64,000 nucleotides of DNA, taken from positions 103,914 to 167,913 of the forward strand of contig JBDWSF010000004.1 of assembly GCA_039985655.1 (NCBI GenBank), in the 5' to 3' direction. This stretch comes from Postechiella sp039985655. GTDB taxonomy: Bacteria; Bacteroidota; Bacteroidia; Flavobacteriales; Flavobacteriaceae. Made by a program: the position numbers and the translations under genes. Under the pieces are notes generated by a model that was not told where the DNA came from, searched no databases, and worked only from the letters and a program-made list of their open reading frames with translations. This document shows, piece after piece, positions 26,049-34,605 of the stretch (position 1 is its first letter; every line of letters starts with the position of its first letter).

Positions 26049-26546
26049 TTATCGTGAATGTCCAGTTTGTTTCTCAGTAGTAAAATATCTGTTAATATCT
26101 GAAAGCTTCATATTTGTTGTTTGAGCTATAGCAGCCAATTCTTTATAACTGATATCTGGTAATTTTTTTCCATTGGAAAATTCAATAGTCATAGTTCCTT
26201 GTCCATTGGTTGAAATGTCCATCAGGTTAAGTTGATTATTAATTGAATTTAAATCTCGGCTAGCTTCTCTCATTTTAGAAGGATTAATACGTCTTTCTTC
26301 TTTTAAAGCTGAATTTATCTCAATTTTGGCATCAACAATAGCATAACTAGTATAGTTATAACTAGCTAACTCATCTATACCATCTACAATGCTTCTAAAG
26401 TATTCTTTAGGATCTTCCCCATAAAGTGGTGAGTTATTATCAATTCCTAAATGCTTTTTCCAAGTCATTTCAATACTCCAAAATTCTCGATCAAGTAAAT
26501 TATATAGCTGTTTGGTTAACAAAAGGTAAACGAACGATTTAAACAA
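26049..26546 (-). CDS. Unknown protein divergent from the NB-ARC gene
   Basis: Up to 165 residues; an internal ATG (residue 27, MTWKKHLGID) may be the true start, giving about 139. Mostly helical and charged, with no signal peptide. I see no known motif. The C-terminal KLPDISYKELAAIAQTTNMKLSDINRYF is helix-rich and could be a small DNA- or protein-binding domain, but this is not established. It is transcribed away from the membrane/NB-ARC gene, with about 70 bases between the two. Its position within the att-bounded islet suggests that it belongs to the same module, for example as a regulator or partner. Confidence 0.5.
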   Translation of the reverse strand: MFKSFVYLLLTKQLYNLLDREFWSIEMTWKKHLGIDNNSPLYGEDPKEYFRSIVDGIDELASYNYTSYAIVDAKIEINSALKEERRINPSKMREASRDLNSINNQLNLMDISTNGQGTMTIEFSNGKKLPDISYKELAAIAQTTNMKLSDINRYFTTEKQTGHSR

Positions 26547-26615
26547 GAATAATTATTCAGCTAGGTAATTATTTATTAACTTGCTAGTTATAGAAATAAC
26601 CTAAGATAGACCACG

Positions 26616-27017
26616 ATGAATTACTTTATAATTACAGTTGTAAGTACAGGATTAATTTATTTAGGCCGTGAATATATACTTTATCTGAAACAGCGAGCAA
26701 AATCTGAAGAAGCAACAAAGCGTCAAGAAAATAACATTCTTTTTATATGTTTTATTTCAATAACAGGAATTACAAGTATTTTTAAAAATTTAATTTTATT
26801 GTTTTTGGAAAAATATTTCCCCTCATCAGCTTTCAATAAAGCTGAATATTATGAATGGATACCTTTTGCAATGTTCATAATACTAGGACTTGTATTTAAG
26901 TTACGTTTAAATAATTTCCAAGGAACCAGAAACATTCAAAATCATTCTGGTTCTGGAAACAACATTGGAATTCAAATAAACAACCTCCCTGTAAAAAAAA
27001 ACTCCCAAAAGAACTAA
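26616..27017 (+). CDS. Membrane N-terminal segment of a STAND NTPase (frame continues into next gene by -1)
   Basis: 133 residues in its own frame, with three probable membrane helices: about 3-20 (FIITVVSTGLIYLG), about 43-68, and about 82-97 (WIPFAMFIILGLVF). Then comes NIQNHSGSGNNIGIQIN, a polar motif like the NxxxGSGNxxI linkers that precede NTPase domains in many conflict proteins. Just before the stop lies a run of nine A (26993-27001). A -1 slip there, or one extra A, changes ...PVKK into the open frame that continues LPKELTTTVPRRS and runs without a stop into the NB-ARC protein. The two frames therefore probably encode one product. Confidence 0.65.
   Translation: MNYFIITVVSTGLIYLGREYILYLKQRAKSEEATKRQENNILFICFISITGITSIFKNLILLFLEKYFPSSAFNKAEYYEWIPFAMFIILGLVFKLRLNNFQGTRNIQNHSGSGNNIGIQINNLPVKKNSQKN
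26993..27001 (+). promoter_or_regulatory. A9 tract at the frame junction (possible slippage site)
   Basis: Nine consecutive A, read GTA-AAA-AAA-AAC in the upstream frame. It can serve as a programmed -1 frameshift site (A_AAA_AAA), as a phase-variable tract, or may be an ordinary indel. In the 109 bases between it and the ATG at 27110 there is no in-frame ATG, GTG or TTG for the downstream protein. Confidence 0.5.
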
Positions 27018-27109
27018 CTACTACAGTTCCTCGTAGAAGTTTATCAGAAACAATCGGTAGAACCATTATCATAGAAAGAATCAGAAAGGCTCTAGATGAA
27101 GAGCACAGA

Positions 27110-29194
27110 ATGGTTCAATTAAATGGAATGGGGGGAATCGGTAAATCTACAATCGCCGAAACCTACATTTATAAATACTATAATTCTTATGATCATATTG
27201 TCTGGATCAATGTTAAAGAAAGTCTTATTGAAAGTTTTTGTAATGATAATATTTTGTGCAAGAAATTAGAAATATCTACTCAGGATATTTCATTAAAGGA
27301 ACTTTTTATTAATATTGTTTCTGGCTTAAAAGATATTGAAAGCTCATCCTGTTTACTTGTATTAGACAATGCAAGTGAGCAGGATGAAGAATATTACAAA
27401 TTCCTCCCAGCCCCTCCAAATTGGCATGTATTACTTACGTCCAGAAAAAATATTTTTTCTTTTAATAGCATTAAGATCGACCATTTATCTAACACTGAGG
27501 CGATAAGTTTATTCAAGGAGCTTTGTCCACATATTTCAGACGACAAAGGAATATCAAATCTCCTCAATAATATTGAATATCATACTCTGACCATTGAAAT
27601 ACTAGCTAAAACGGCATCAAGTCAAAATAAAAGTCTAAAAGAACTAACACACATGATTAATGATAATATTTTAGCTGACATTAAAGTCTTTCATTCTGAA
27701 AGTAGCTCAGTTGACAGAATTTTAGATTATTTGATTAAAATATTTAGAATAGGAAATCTTGAACCTGGAGAAAAAAAGATTCTACAATATTTTATTTGTT
27801 TACCATTAGAACCTATAGCATATCCAATATTGTCAAATCTGATTGACTCCCACAACGATAATGATGCAAATCATCAAAAAAGTCTAAGGAAATTATCACA
27901 AAAGGGGTGGTTACAGAAAAGTAATAAAAATGAATTTAGGATCCATAGATTGATAGCTCTGGTGATACTTCGCGAAATCTCTCCTAAGATCGATGATATA
28001 AATAGCCTTTTAGTCCGTATCATTTCCAATTTAGAATTTGATGAATTTAAAGAAGACCCATCCATAAAGTTTAAATGGATTAGTTTTGGACGATCTATTT
28101 TATCTATTTTTAAAGAAAAAAATCATTCTAAGCTGACAAACCTTCGAAAAAACCTGGCTATAATTCTACGTCAATATGGAGATTACAATGGAGCAAAGGC
28201 TCTATGGGAGACAATATTAAATCATCATAGAAGTTCAATTGATAGTCAAAATATTAACATTGCTCTAGATTCTGCTAAATACGCTTTAGTTTTACAAAAT
28301 TTAGGAGAATATGACCAAGCTAAAAATTTATTGGAAACGCTATTGATTGATCTTAAAGATGAATTTGGAGACTGTCACCCAATTGTGATGGAACACAATG
28401 CTTACCTAGCTTCTATTCTTCATGATAAAAGTGATTTTATAGAGTCAAGGAACTTATTTGAGGAAGTAATTGCTTTTGGCATTAAAACCTTTAATAAAAA
28501 TGACCCGAAAACCATAAATCACAAATCGAATTTTGGTCTTTTATTAATGGACATTAATGAAAAGAATAAATCGAAAGAATTATTAGCTAACGTCCTTGAA
28601 GAGCAGTTAAAAATTTATGAAGAATTCAGTATACCTGTGGCCAAAGCTCGGTATCATTTAGGAATACTATTAAATAGAAATGAAGAGTTAGAAAATGCAA
28701 GGGCTCAATTAGACAAAGCTAAAGAAATATTTAATAGTATTTTAGGAGAATTACATCCAGCAACAGTGCAATCATCGTCTATGCTTGCAATAAATCTTAC
28801 CAACCTTAAAAGGTTCGACGAGGCAGAAAGCCTGTTAATAAGAGCTATCGAGATAGATAAAAAAAAGTATGGTGAAAACCATATCAGCACTATCAATCGG
28901 TACAATGCTTATGCAAATCTTCTTACTGGTATCGAAAAATACGATGAAGCAGAAAAATATCTATTAAAAGTAAATTCAGCTGATTTAAAAAATTACGGTA
29001 AATACCATCGTTATACAGCTTTAGGTTACATAAATTTAGCTTCAGTTCTAGATAAAAAAAAGAAACATAAGGAAGCTAAAAGAATACTTGAAAAGACATT
29101 AGATATATGGATCACTATTCTCCCAAATGATTTTGAATTTATAGAAAAAATAAATAAGAAAATTGTGAACTTAGATAAGTTAATAAAAGAATGA
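27110..29194 (+). CDS. NB-ARC (STAND) NTPase with TPR repeats
   Basis: 694 residues from the ATG at 27110, but homology-like sequence starts earlier in the same frame (SLSETIGRTIIIERIRKAL, the usual segment before the P-loop), so the real protein probably begins in the preceding membrane segment. Walker A is GMGGIGKST (6-14), Walker B LLVLDNA with Asp86, sensor-type LLTSRK (108-113). A winged-helix-like region follows at about 210-280 (FRIHRLIALVILREI). From about 330 to the end there are kinesin-light-chain-like TPRs (for example YDQAKNLLETLL, RFDEAESLLIRAIEID, YDEAEKYLLKV). STAND proteins of this shape are ligand-triggered switches, and many act in anti-phage defence. A membrane-anchored version is plausible here. 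Confidence 0.88.
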   Translation: MVQLNGMGGIGKSTIAETYIYKYYNSYDHIVWINVKESLIESFCNDNILCKKLEISTQDISLKELFINIVSGLKDIESSSCLLVLDNASEQDEEYYKFLPAPPNWHVLLTSRKNIFSFNSIKIDHLSNTEAISLFKELCPHISDDKGISNLLNNIEYHTLTIEILAKTASSQNKSLKELTHMINDNILADIKVFHSESSSVDRILDYLIKIFRIGNLEPGEKKILQYFICLPLEPIAYPILSNLIDSHNDNDANHQKSLRKLSQKGWLQKSNKNEFRIHRLIALVILREISPKIDDINSLLVRIISNLEFDEFKEDPSIKFKWISFGRSILSIFKEKNHSKLTNLRKNLAIILRQYGDYNGAKALWETILNHHRSSIDSQNINIALDSAKYALVLQNLGEYDQAKNLLETLLIDLKDEFGDCHPIVMEHNAYLASILHDKSDFIESRNLFEEVIAFGIKTFNKNDPKTINHKSNFGLLLMDINEKNKSKELLANVLEEQLKIYEEFSIPVAKARYHLGILLNRNEELENARAQLDKAKEIFNSILGELHPATVQSSSMLAINLTNLKRFDEAESLLIRAIEIDKKKYGENHISTINRYNAYANLLTGIEKYDEAEKYLLKVNSADLKNYGKYHRYTALGYINLASVLDKKKKHKEAKRILEKTLDIWITILPNDFEFIEKINKKIVNLDKLIKE

Positions 29195-29203
29195 ACTCAA
29201 TAT

Positions 29204-29226
29204 GTGATACCTATGTGATACCCATT
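29204..29226 (+). repeat. Putative recombinase arm-type site, right
   Basis: GTGATACC-TAT-GTGATACC-CATT, one base different from the motif at 25963-25985 and in the same orientation, ten bases after the NB-ARC stop codon. Confidence 0.6.
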
Positions 29227-29229
29227 CAT

Positions 29230-29252
29230 AAAAAAAGGCTTCACATTTCTGT

Positions 29253-29260
<8 letters not shown>
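29230..29260 (-). terminator. Terminator of the initiator tRNA gene
   Basis: A perfect 11-bp stem (29235-29245 with 29250-29260, TTTC loop), followed on the minus strand by a run of T. It lies 12 bases after the 3' end of the tRNA. Confidence 0.8.
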
Positions 29261-29344
<84 letters not shown>

Positions 29345-29464
29345 ATATAATCTTGAAATAATTTACTTAGCTTTTAACTTTCGGCTCATAATACCGACCA
29401 AATTATTTCGGACTGCAAATATACAATCCTTTTTAAGTTTCTACAAGCTTATTTTTATAAAATA

Positions 29465-29647
29465 TTATTGTTCTATGCTATCTGCTTGAAAATCCATTAA
29501 TTCTGTATTAAAAAAAGTTATTTTAATTTGAATGGGATTGCAACAAACCTCACAATCTTCTATATAATCGCCATTAGTAAGCGAATTATCCAATAACATA
29601 GATATGGTTTGCCAACAGTACGGACAAGTAAAATGATGCTCTATCAT
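29465..29647 (-). CDS. CPXCG motif-containing Cys-rich protein
   Basis: 60 residues from the ATG at 29647; an upstream in-frame ATG would add an unlikely leader that overlaps a terminator. It has CPYCWQ and the family signature YIEDCEVCCNPIQI, so four or five Cys able to hold a zinc ion. Small cytosolic protein of unknown function, widespread in Flavobacteriaceae and Gammaproteobacteria. Confidence 0.85.
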   Translation of the reverse strand: MIEHHFTCPYCWQTISMLLDNSLTNGDYIEDCEVCCNPIQIKITFFNTELMDFQADSIEQ

Positions 29648-29662
29648 AAATTTAAAAATAAA

Positions 29663-29690
29663 AAAGGGTAACATAAAAATGCTACCCTTT
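29663..29690 (-). terminator. Terminator after the LRR protein gene
   Basis: AAAGGGTA/TACCCTTT stem (29663-29670 with 29683-29690), with a T-run in the minus direction. Confidence 0.7.
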
Positions 29691-29715
29691 CAAGTTATAA
29701 AATTATAACTAAAAT

Positions 29716-30540
29716 TTATTCTTTTTCAACATCCATTATAGCTGTAGCACTTTCCGATTCTAAACGCATTAATACCGGTGCATTTTTACCAGAGACACTA
29801 ATATATTCTTGATTTAAATTATTATCGCTTACCATTATCGTATTTAACTTTGTTAAGTTAATAAACTCCATTGGTAAATCTCCTGTAAATTGATTGCTAG
29901 ATAATAACAACTCTTCTAAATTCGATAATTGAGCTAATTCAACTGGAATATTACCATCCATTTTATTATCCATTACACTAAATTTTTCCAATTTAGAAAG
30001 TGCATAAATTTGATTAGGAATAGTTCCTGTTAAAAAATTGCTTCCTAATAAAAGCTCTTTTAAATTAGTTAATCCCATTAAAGCTTCTGGAATATTTCCT
30101 GTAAGCTTATTGGAATATAATTTTAATACCTCCAAGTTTTTTAATTCGCCTAATTCTGATGGAATATCACCATCAAACTTATTCATAAACAACTCTAAAG
30201 ATGTTAAGGCTTTTAATTTTTTTAATGAACTTGGTAAATGACCTTCTAAACCATTAAATCCTAAATTCATTTTTCTTAAAGAAGTTAAACTTCCTATTTC
30301 TGACGGAAGCGTTCCTTTTAGATTATTAAACTGTAAGTTTATTTCAACGACATTACCTTGCTCTAAAGTAACACCATACCATGAATCGACTGAAGCATTT
30401 AAATCCCATTTAGAATTCCAATCACTCCCATTCGTGGCATTATATATGGCTACTAAAGCGTCTTTTTGGTCTGGAGAAATATTAGCAAAAGAAAGTGCCG
30501 ATATAAATAGACAAGTTATTGTTAGTTTTAAGGTTTTCAT
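29716..30540 (-). CDS. Secreted leucine-rich repeat protein, plant-type LRR
   Basis: 274 residues from the ATG at 30540, chosen because it is directly followed by a signal peptide (MKTLKLTITCLFISALSFA). Residues about 20-70 resemble the cap of plant-type LRR proteins (LVAIYNATNGSDW, SWYGVTL). About seven repeats of the L-x-x-L-x-L-x-x-N-x-L-x-G-x-I/L-P type follow (for example LEVLKLYSNKLTGNIPEAL, LKELLLGSNFLTGTIP). It is probably periplasmic or on the surface and mediates protein contacts. There is no T9SS sorting domain; it ends in a short acidic tail (MDVEKE). Confidence 0.88.
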   Translation of the reverse strand: MKTLKLTITCLFISALSFANISPDQKDALVAIYNATNGSDWNSKWDLNASVDSWYGVTLEQGNVVEINLQFNNLKGTLPSEIGSLTSLRKMNLGFNGLEGHLPSSLKKLKALTSLELFMNKFDGDIPSELGELKNLEVLKLYSNKLTGNIPEALMGLTNLKELLLGSNFLTGTIPNQIYALSKLEKFSVMDNKMDGNIPVELAQLSNLEELLLSSNQFTGDLPMEFINLTKLNTIMVSDNNLNQEYISVSGKNAPVLMRLESESATAIMDVEKE

Positions 30541-30638
30541 TTTAAATGTAGTTTTAGGACTAATTCTAATACAATAGTACACTAGAACTCGGTAAAACAC
30601 AATTTTTATCGACGAAATACATTAAATTTTAACATTTA

Positions 30639-32552
30639 CTAATCGACGAACTGCTCAATTTCAAGCTGAACGACCTCCCATCTGTCCATGCAGTCTTGTA
30701 AATCCGTTTTCATTTTTTGATAATTATCAAAGAAATTTGGCTGAGACGTCACCGTTTCGTAATCAATTTCCAATTTTAAATCAATGGCTTTTATATCTTT
30801 TTCAAGCTGATTAATTTTAGATTCCACATTACTCAACTTATTATTTAAAGATTTTATCTTTTTTTGATCTTCGTAAGATTGTTGCTTCTTTACCTTAGGT
30901 TTTTCCTGTTTTACTACGGTTCGCTTCTCTACCTCTCGTAAATTTTCAACCTTACGCTGCTCCAAGTAATAATCAATATCCCCTAAATACTCCTTAACCT
31001 TATGATCTTTAAACTCATAAACCGTTTTCGTTAAGCCTTGAAGAAAATCTCTATCATGCGATACCAGTATTAATGTTCCTTCAAACCGTATCAATGCATC
31101 CTTTAAAACATTCTTAGATTTAATATCTAAGTGATTGGTAGGCTCATCCATAACCAATACATTAAAAGGCTGTAACATCAGTTTTGCCAATGCCAAACGA
31201 TTACGCTCCCCTCCAGAAAGCACACGTACATATTTATCGGCTTCGTCTCCTCTAAACAAAAAAGAACCTAAAATATCTCTGACTTTACTTCTGTTAGTTT
31301 CGTTGGCAGCATCAACCATAGTATCATAAACCGTTTTGCTACCATCAAGATATTCTGCTTGATTCTGGGCAAAATAACCTATTTGCACATTATGCCCTAG
31401 TTTTAAATGTCCGTCATATTTAAGATCACCAACAATCATCTTTGCTAAAGTCGATTTACCTTGGCCATTCTGTCCAACAAAAGCCGTTTTAATATCACGC
31501 TCTATCAGCAAATCAACCCCTTGTAAAACATGATTATCTCCGTAACTCTTAGATAAATCTTCAGCTTCAACAATAACTTTACCTGGCGTTATAGAAATGG
31601 GGAAATTAAGCGTCATGACGCTATTATCATCCTCATCCACTTCAATTCTATCAATTTTATCAAGTTTTTTTATTAGCGATTGTGCCATAGTCGCTTTAGA
31701 TGCTTTGGCACGAAATTTTTCTATAAGCTTTTCCGTTTGTTCTATTTGCTTTTGCTGATTCTTTTGAGAAGCCAACTGCTGCGTTCTCAATTCTTCGCGC
31801 AACACCAAATACTTAGTATACGGTTTCGGGTAATCATAAATTCGTCCCAAAGAAATTTCTATAGTTCGATTTGTTACATTATCCAAAAACATTTTATCGT
31901 GAGATACAATAGCAACGGCTCCCGGATAGTTTCTTAAAAAGTTTTCCAACCAAATAATCGATTCAATATCTAAGTGATTCGTAGGCTCATCCAGTAAAAG
32001 AATGTCATTGTTTTGTAAAAGCAATTTTGCCAATTCAATACGCATACGCCATCCACCAGAAAAAGTATCAGTCAACTTTTCAAAATCTTCACGCTGAAAA
32101 CCTAAACCCTGAAGTATTTTTTCGGTATCACCCTGATAACTATAACCCCCTTCAATTTCATATTGATGTTGAAGCTCGTTTATATCAATCATTAATTGAT
32201 TATAAATCTCACTTTCATAATCCGTACGCTCAGCCAACTGCGTATTTATGTCTTCCATTTTAGCCTCTAAAGCCTTAATTTCAACAAAGGCCTGGTAAGA
32301 TTCTTCTAAAACAGTACGCCCTAAAATAAAATCTATATCCTGTTTTAAAAACCCAATTTTTAATTCCTTATCGCTAGCAATTTGCCCCGTATCGGGTTCC
32401 ATTTCTTTCGATAAAATTTTAAGCATCGTAGATTTTCCCGCGCCATTTTTACCAATTAACCCGACTCTATCACCATTTCCTAGCTTAAAGGTAATATCTT
32501 CAAACAGATATTCTCCTTGAAATGAGATCGATAAATTATGAATGTTCATCAT
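30639..32552 (-). CDS. ABC-F family ATPase (Uup/YheS-like)
   Basis: 637 residues, two ABC domains on one chain and no membrane part. Domain 1: Walker A GKNGAGKST (about 35-43), signature FSGGWRMR, Walker B LLLDEPTNHLD. The linker (about 240-310) is charged and helical. Domain 2: Walker A GQNGQGKST, signature LSGGERNR, Walker B LVMDEPTNHLD. A C-terminal coiled coil (about 560-637) is rich in Lys/Glu. The family acts on ribosomes or in DNA transactions, not in transport. Start is one of two adjacent Met codons. Confidence 0.92.
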   Translation of the reverse strand: MMNIHNLSISFQGEYLFEDITFKLGNGDRVGLIGKNGAGKSTMLKILSKEMEPDTGQIASDKELKIGFLKQDIDFILGRTVLEESYQAFVEIKALEAKMEDINTQLAERTDYESEIYNQLMIDINELQHQYEIEGGYSYQGDTEKILQGLGFQREDFEKLTDTFSGGWRMRIELAKLLLQNNDILLLDEPTNHLDIESIIWLENFLRNYPGAVAIVSHDKMFLDNVTNRTIEISLGRIYDYPKPYTKYLVLREELRTQQLASQKNQQKQIEQTEKLIEKFRAKASKATMAQSLIKKLDKIDRIEVDEDDNSVMTLNFPISITPGKVIVEAEDLSKSYGDNHVLQGVDLLIERDIKTAFVGQNGQGKSTLAKMIVGDLKYDGHLKLGHNVQIGYFAQNQAEYLDGSKTVYDTMVDAANETNRSKVRDILGSFLFRGDEADKYVRVLSGGERNRLALAKLMLQPFNVLVMDEPTNHLDIKSKNVLKDALIRFEGTLILVSHDRDFLQGLTKTVYEFKDHKVKEYLGDIDYYLEQRKVENLREVEKRTVVKQEKPKVKKQQSYEDQKKIKSLNNKLSNVESKINQLEKDIKAIDLKLEIDYETVTSQPNFFDNYQKMKTDLQDCMDRWEVVQLEIEQFVD

Positions 32553-32684
32553 AGAAAAGTGACTTAGGCTACTGAGCGTTAATTAATAAAATTTACTTTT
32601 GTATTGCGCAATTTTAAGAATAGATTTCTACCTTTGGTTAAATACCTGTTTTCTATTTGCGGTTGCAAAAATACATTAAATTAT

Positions 32685-33068
32685 ATGTTTAAAAAAGGAT
32701 ACAAAATATATAGCATTTTTACTGGCGCTTGTCCAAAATGTCATGAAGAATCTATGTACACCAACAAAAACCCTTATGTACTTTCTCAAACCATAGACAT
32801 GCACGATAACTGCAGCAATTGTAATACAAAATATAAAATAGAACCTTCCTTTTTTTATGGCGCCATGTATGTAAGTTACGGTGTAGGCATCGCATTTGCA
32901 GTAGCTGCTTTTATAGTCACTCACTTTGTTTTTAAAGGCGGTATACATTACATTTTCATGTCCATTGTATTAACATTAATTGTCTCTTTGCCTCTTATTT
33001 TAAGACTTTCAAGAAACATTTGGATTAACTTTTTTATGCATTACGATAAACTCTTAGCAAAAAAATGA
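32685..33068 (+). CDS. DUF983 family membrane protein
   Basis: 127 residues from the ATG at 32685, which precedes the conserved MFKKGYKIYSIFTGACPKC start. A longer reading from 32604 adds residues unlike the family. It has two CxxC pairs (ACPKC, CSNC) likely to bind zinc, then two membrane helices (YVSYGVGIAFAVAAFIVTH and IFMSIVLTLIVSLPLIL). Function unknown. Its last codons overlap the RidA gene by 4 bases (ATGA), so the two are co-translated. Confidence 0.88.
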   Translation: MFKKGYKIYSIFTGACPKCHEESMYTNKNPYVLSQTIDMHDNCSNCNTKYKIEPSFFYGAMYVSYGVGIAFAVAAFIVTHFVFKGGIHYIFMSIVLTLIVSLPLILRLSRNIWINFFMHYDKLLAKK

Positions 33069-33445
33069 AACGTAAATTAATAAGTTCAGGCTCTTCTTTC
33101 GAAAAAGAAATAGGCTATTCAAGAGCCGTTATAGATGGTAATTGGGTGTTTGTTTCAGGAACTACAGGTTATAATTACGATACCATGACCATATCTAACG
33201 ATATCATTTCTCAAACCGAGCAGTGCATGAAAAATATAGTAGCAACATTAAAACAAGCCAATTCTAAAATTGAAGATGTTGTTAGAGTAACCTATATACT
33301 TCCCGTGGCTTCAGATTTCGAAAAATGTTGGCCAACATTACGTCATTATTTCGGAGATATCAAACCCGCAGCCACCATGTTTTCGGCAGGTTTAGCAGAT
33401 TCTAAAATGAAAATTGAAATTCAAGTCACCGCTCTTAAAAAATAA
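33065..33445 (+). CDS. RidA family protein (YjgF/UK114)
   Basis: 126 residues of the RidA fold: IGYSRAVIDGNWVFVSGTTG, EQCMKNIVATLKQA, the VVRVTYILP motif and the C-terminal PAATMFSAGLAD and KIEIQVTAL. RidA proteins hydrolyse reactive enamine/imine intermediates from PLP enzymes. The conserved Arg of the VRVT motif is present, while the terminal EIExxA motif is only partly kept (EIQVTA). Overlaps the DUF983 gene. Confidence 0.88.
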   Translation: MKRKLISSGSSFEKEIGYSRAVIDGNWVFVSGTTGYNYDTMTISNDIISQTEQCMKNIVATLKQANSKIEDVVRVTYILPVASDFEKCWPTLRHYFGDIKPAATMFSAGLADSKMKIEIQVTALKK

Positions 33446-33447
33446 TT

Positions 33448-33525
33448 TGGGCGTTACCACAAGGGTCGGGCTTTCGCAAGTCGCTCTCTGCGAGGAGCTC
33501 CAACAATTGCTCTATCCCTAACGCG
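33448..33525 (+). repeat. REP-like interspersed repeat, copy 1
   Basis: About 78 bases from GGGCGTTACC to CCCTAACGC, sharing GCGTTACCACAAGGGTCGGGCTTTC-like sequence with 58685-58770. Its ends are imperfect inverted repeats (GCGTTA...TAACGC), and a central hairpin surrounds GGAGCTC. Confidence 0.75.
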
Positions 33526-33684
33526 GAAGAAATTACTATATTAGTAGTGAAAGTATTGTATGATAATACAAGAAGTCACACACACATAAGCAGCATTACC
33601 CCTCCAATATGGAATATTTGACGTTGTTTAACCATTTATATAATTAAGTTCTGGTACATTTAAAATAAAACAGGAAAAAATATA

Positions 33685-34239
33685 ATGAACTTAAAGCATT
33701 GCGATTTATGTGAAAATCAAATAACCAGTTTTAAAAATGGATTTACTTGTGCTCTAACAAATAAAAAACCAAGTTTTGAAAAAACGTGTACAAAAATCGA
33801 ATTAAATGGAAAACTTCAAAGTAAATTAGAACACATAAGTATCGAATTGGAAAAAATAAGGAAAAATAAAAACTCAATGAACTACAGTTTTTATATTCAA
33901 ATAATAATTGGATTTACTTTAATCTTTATTAGTATTTTTATTTTGAAAAAAAATTATTCTGGTTTACTAATCTATTATTTTATGTACATTTTAGTGAGTA
34001 TTGGATTAACACTATTTGGAAATGCTTATAAAGTACTTAACAGGTATAGGAAAAAAGTTAAAAACGCTGAATTTCACAAAAAATCAATAGATGAACTTCT
34101 TGAAGAATATGGAATTCAATATAGTACAAACATAATTTTTCAAGCAAAAATTCATGGAATTCAAGAGTTAATAGTTGAATTGGAATTTATAAATTGGAAA
34201 AAAGAACGTACCAAAACGCCATATAAAATTAATTGCTAG
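33685..34239 (+). CDS. Hypothetical membrane protein with N-terminal Cys motif
   Basis: 184 residues. The N-terminus has CDLCENQ and a later GFTCALTNKKP and KTC, a possible zinc site. Two membrane helices lie at about 71-91 (YIQIIIGFTLIFISIFIL) and about 95-115 (GLLIYYFMYILVSIGLTLFG). A charged cytoplasmic tail follows. I recognise no family. Monocistronic, flanked by non-coding sequence. Confidence 0.65.
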   Translation: MNLKHCDLCENQITSFKNGFTCALTNKKPSFEKTCTKIELNGKLQSKLEHISIELEKIRKNKNSMNYSFYIQIIIGFTLIFISIFILKKNYSGLLIYYFMYILVSIGLTLFGNAYKVLNRYRKKVKNAEFHKKSIDELLEEYGIQYSTNIIFQAKIHGIQELIVELEFINWKKERTKTPYKINC

Positions 34240-34605
34240 TACAAGCCTATTTGTGATAACCTTCGCAACTAGGCTTACACCAAACAGTATAACCATTCTA
34301 GATTAAACCAACCCTTTGAAAGTCCTAAACATCCATACACGAATACTAAATCAACCTAAAAGGAAGGTGGCAGAATTGGTATAAAAGAATTGGCAGATAA
34401 ACAAACTGAAATCAAACACACCATTGCTATGGATACCAAAGGGCAAGGCACTTGGACATGGATTTTAGTAATACGCTCACTACACAATGCGCTAATTGAA
34501 GACGGATTTGATAAATTGGAAAACAGTTTTTCTAACGGAAATAAGAAAACCGAATGGAATATGTGGGTGAAAATAGTTAGAAAGTTGTTAACTAAAAAAA
34601 AAACA
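34240..34605 (+). other. Possible gene fragment, mostly non-coding
   Basis: An open frame from a TTG at 34390 reads ADKQTEIKHTIAMDTKGQG and then TEWNMWVKIVRKLLTKK before running into the convergent oxidoreductase gene. It has no ATG near its start and no family match that I can name, so it is more likely a decayed fragment than a gene. Nothing else is seen in the stretch. Confidence 0.25.
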
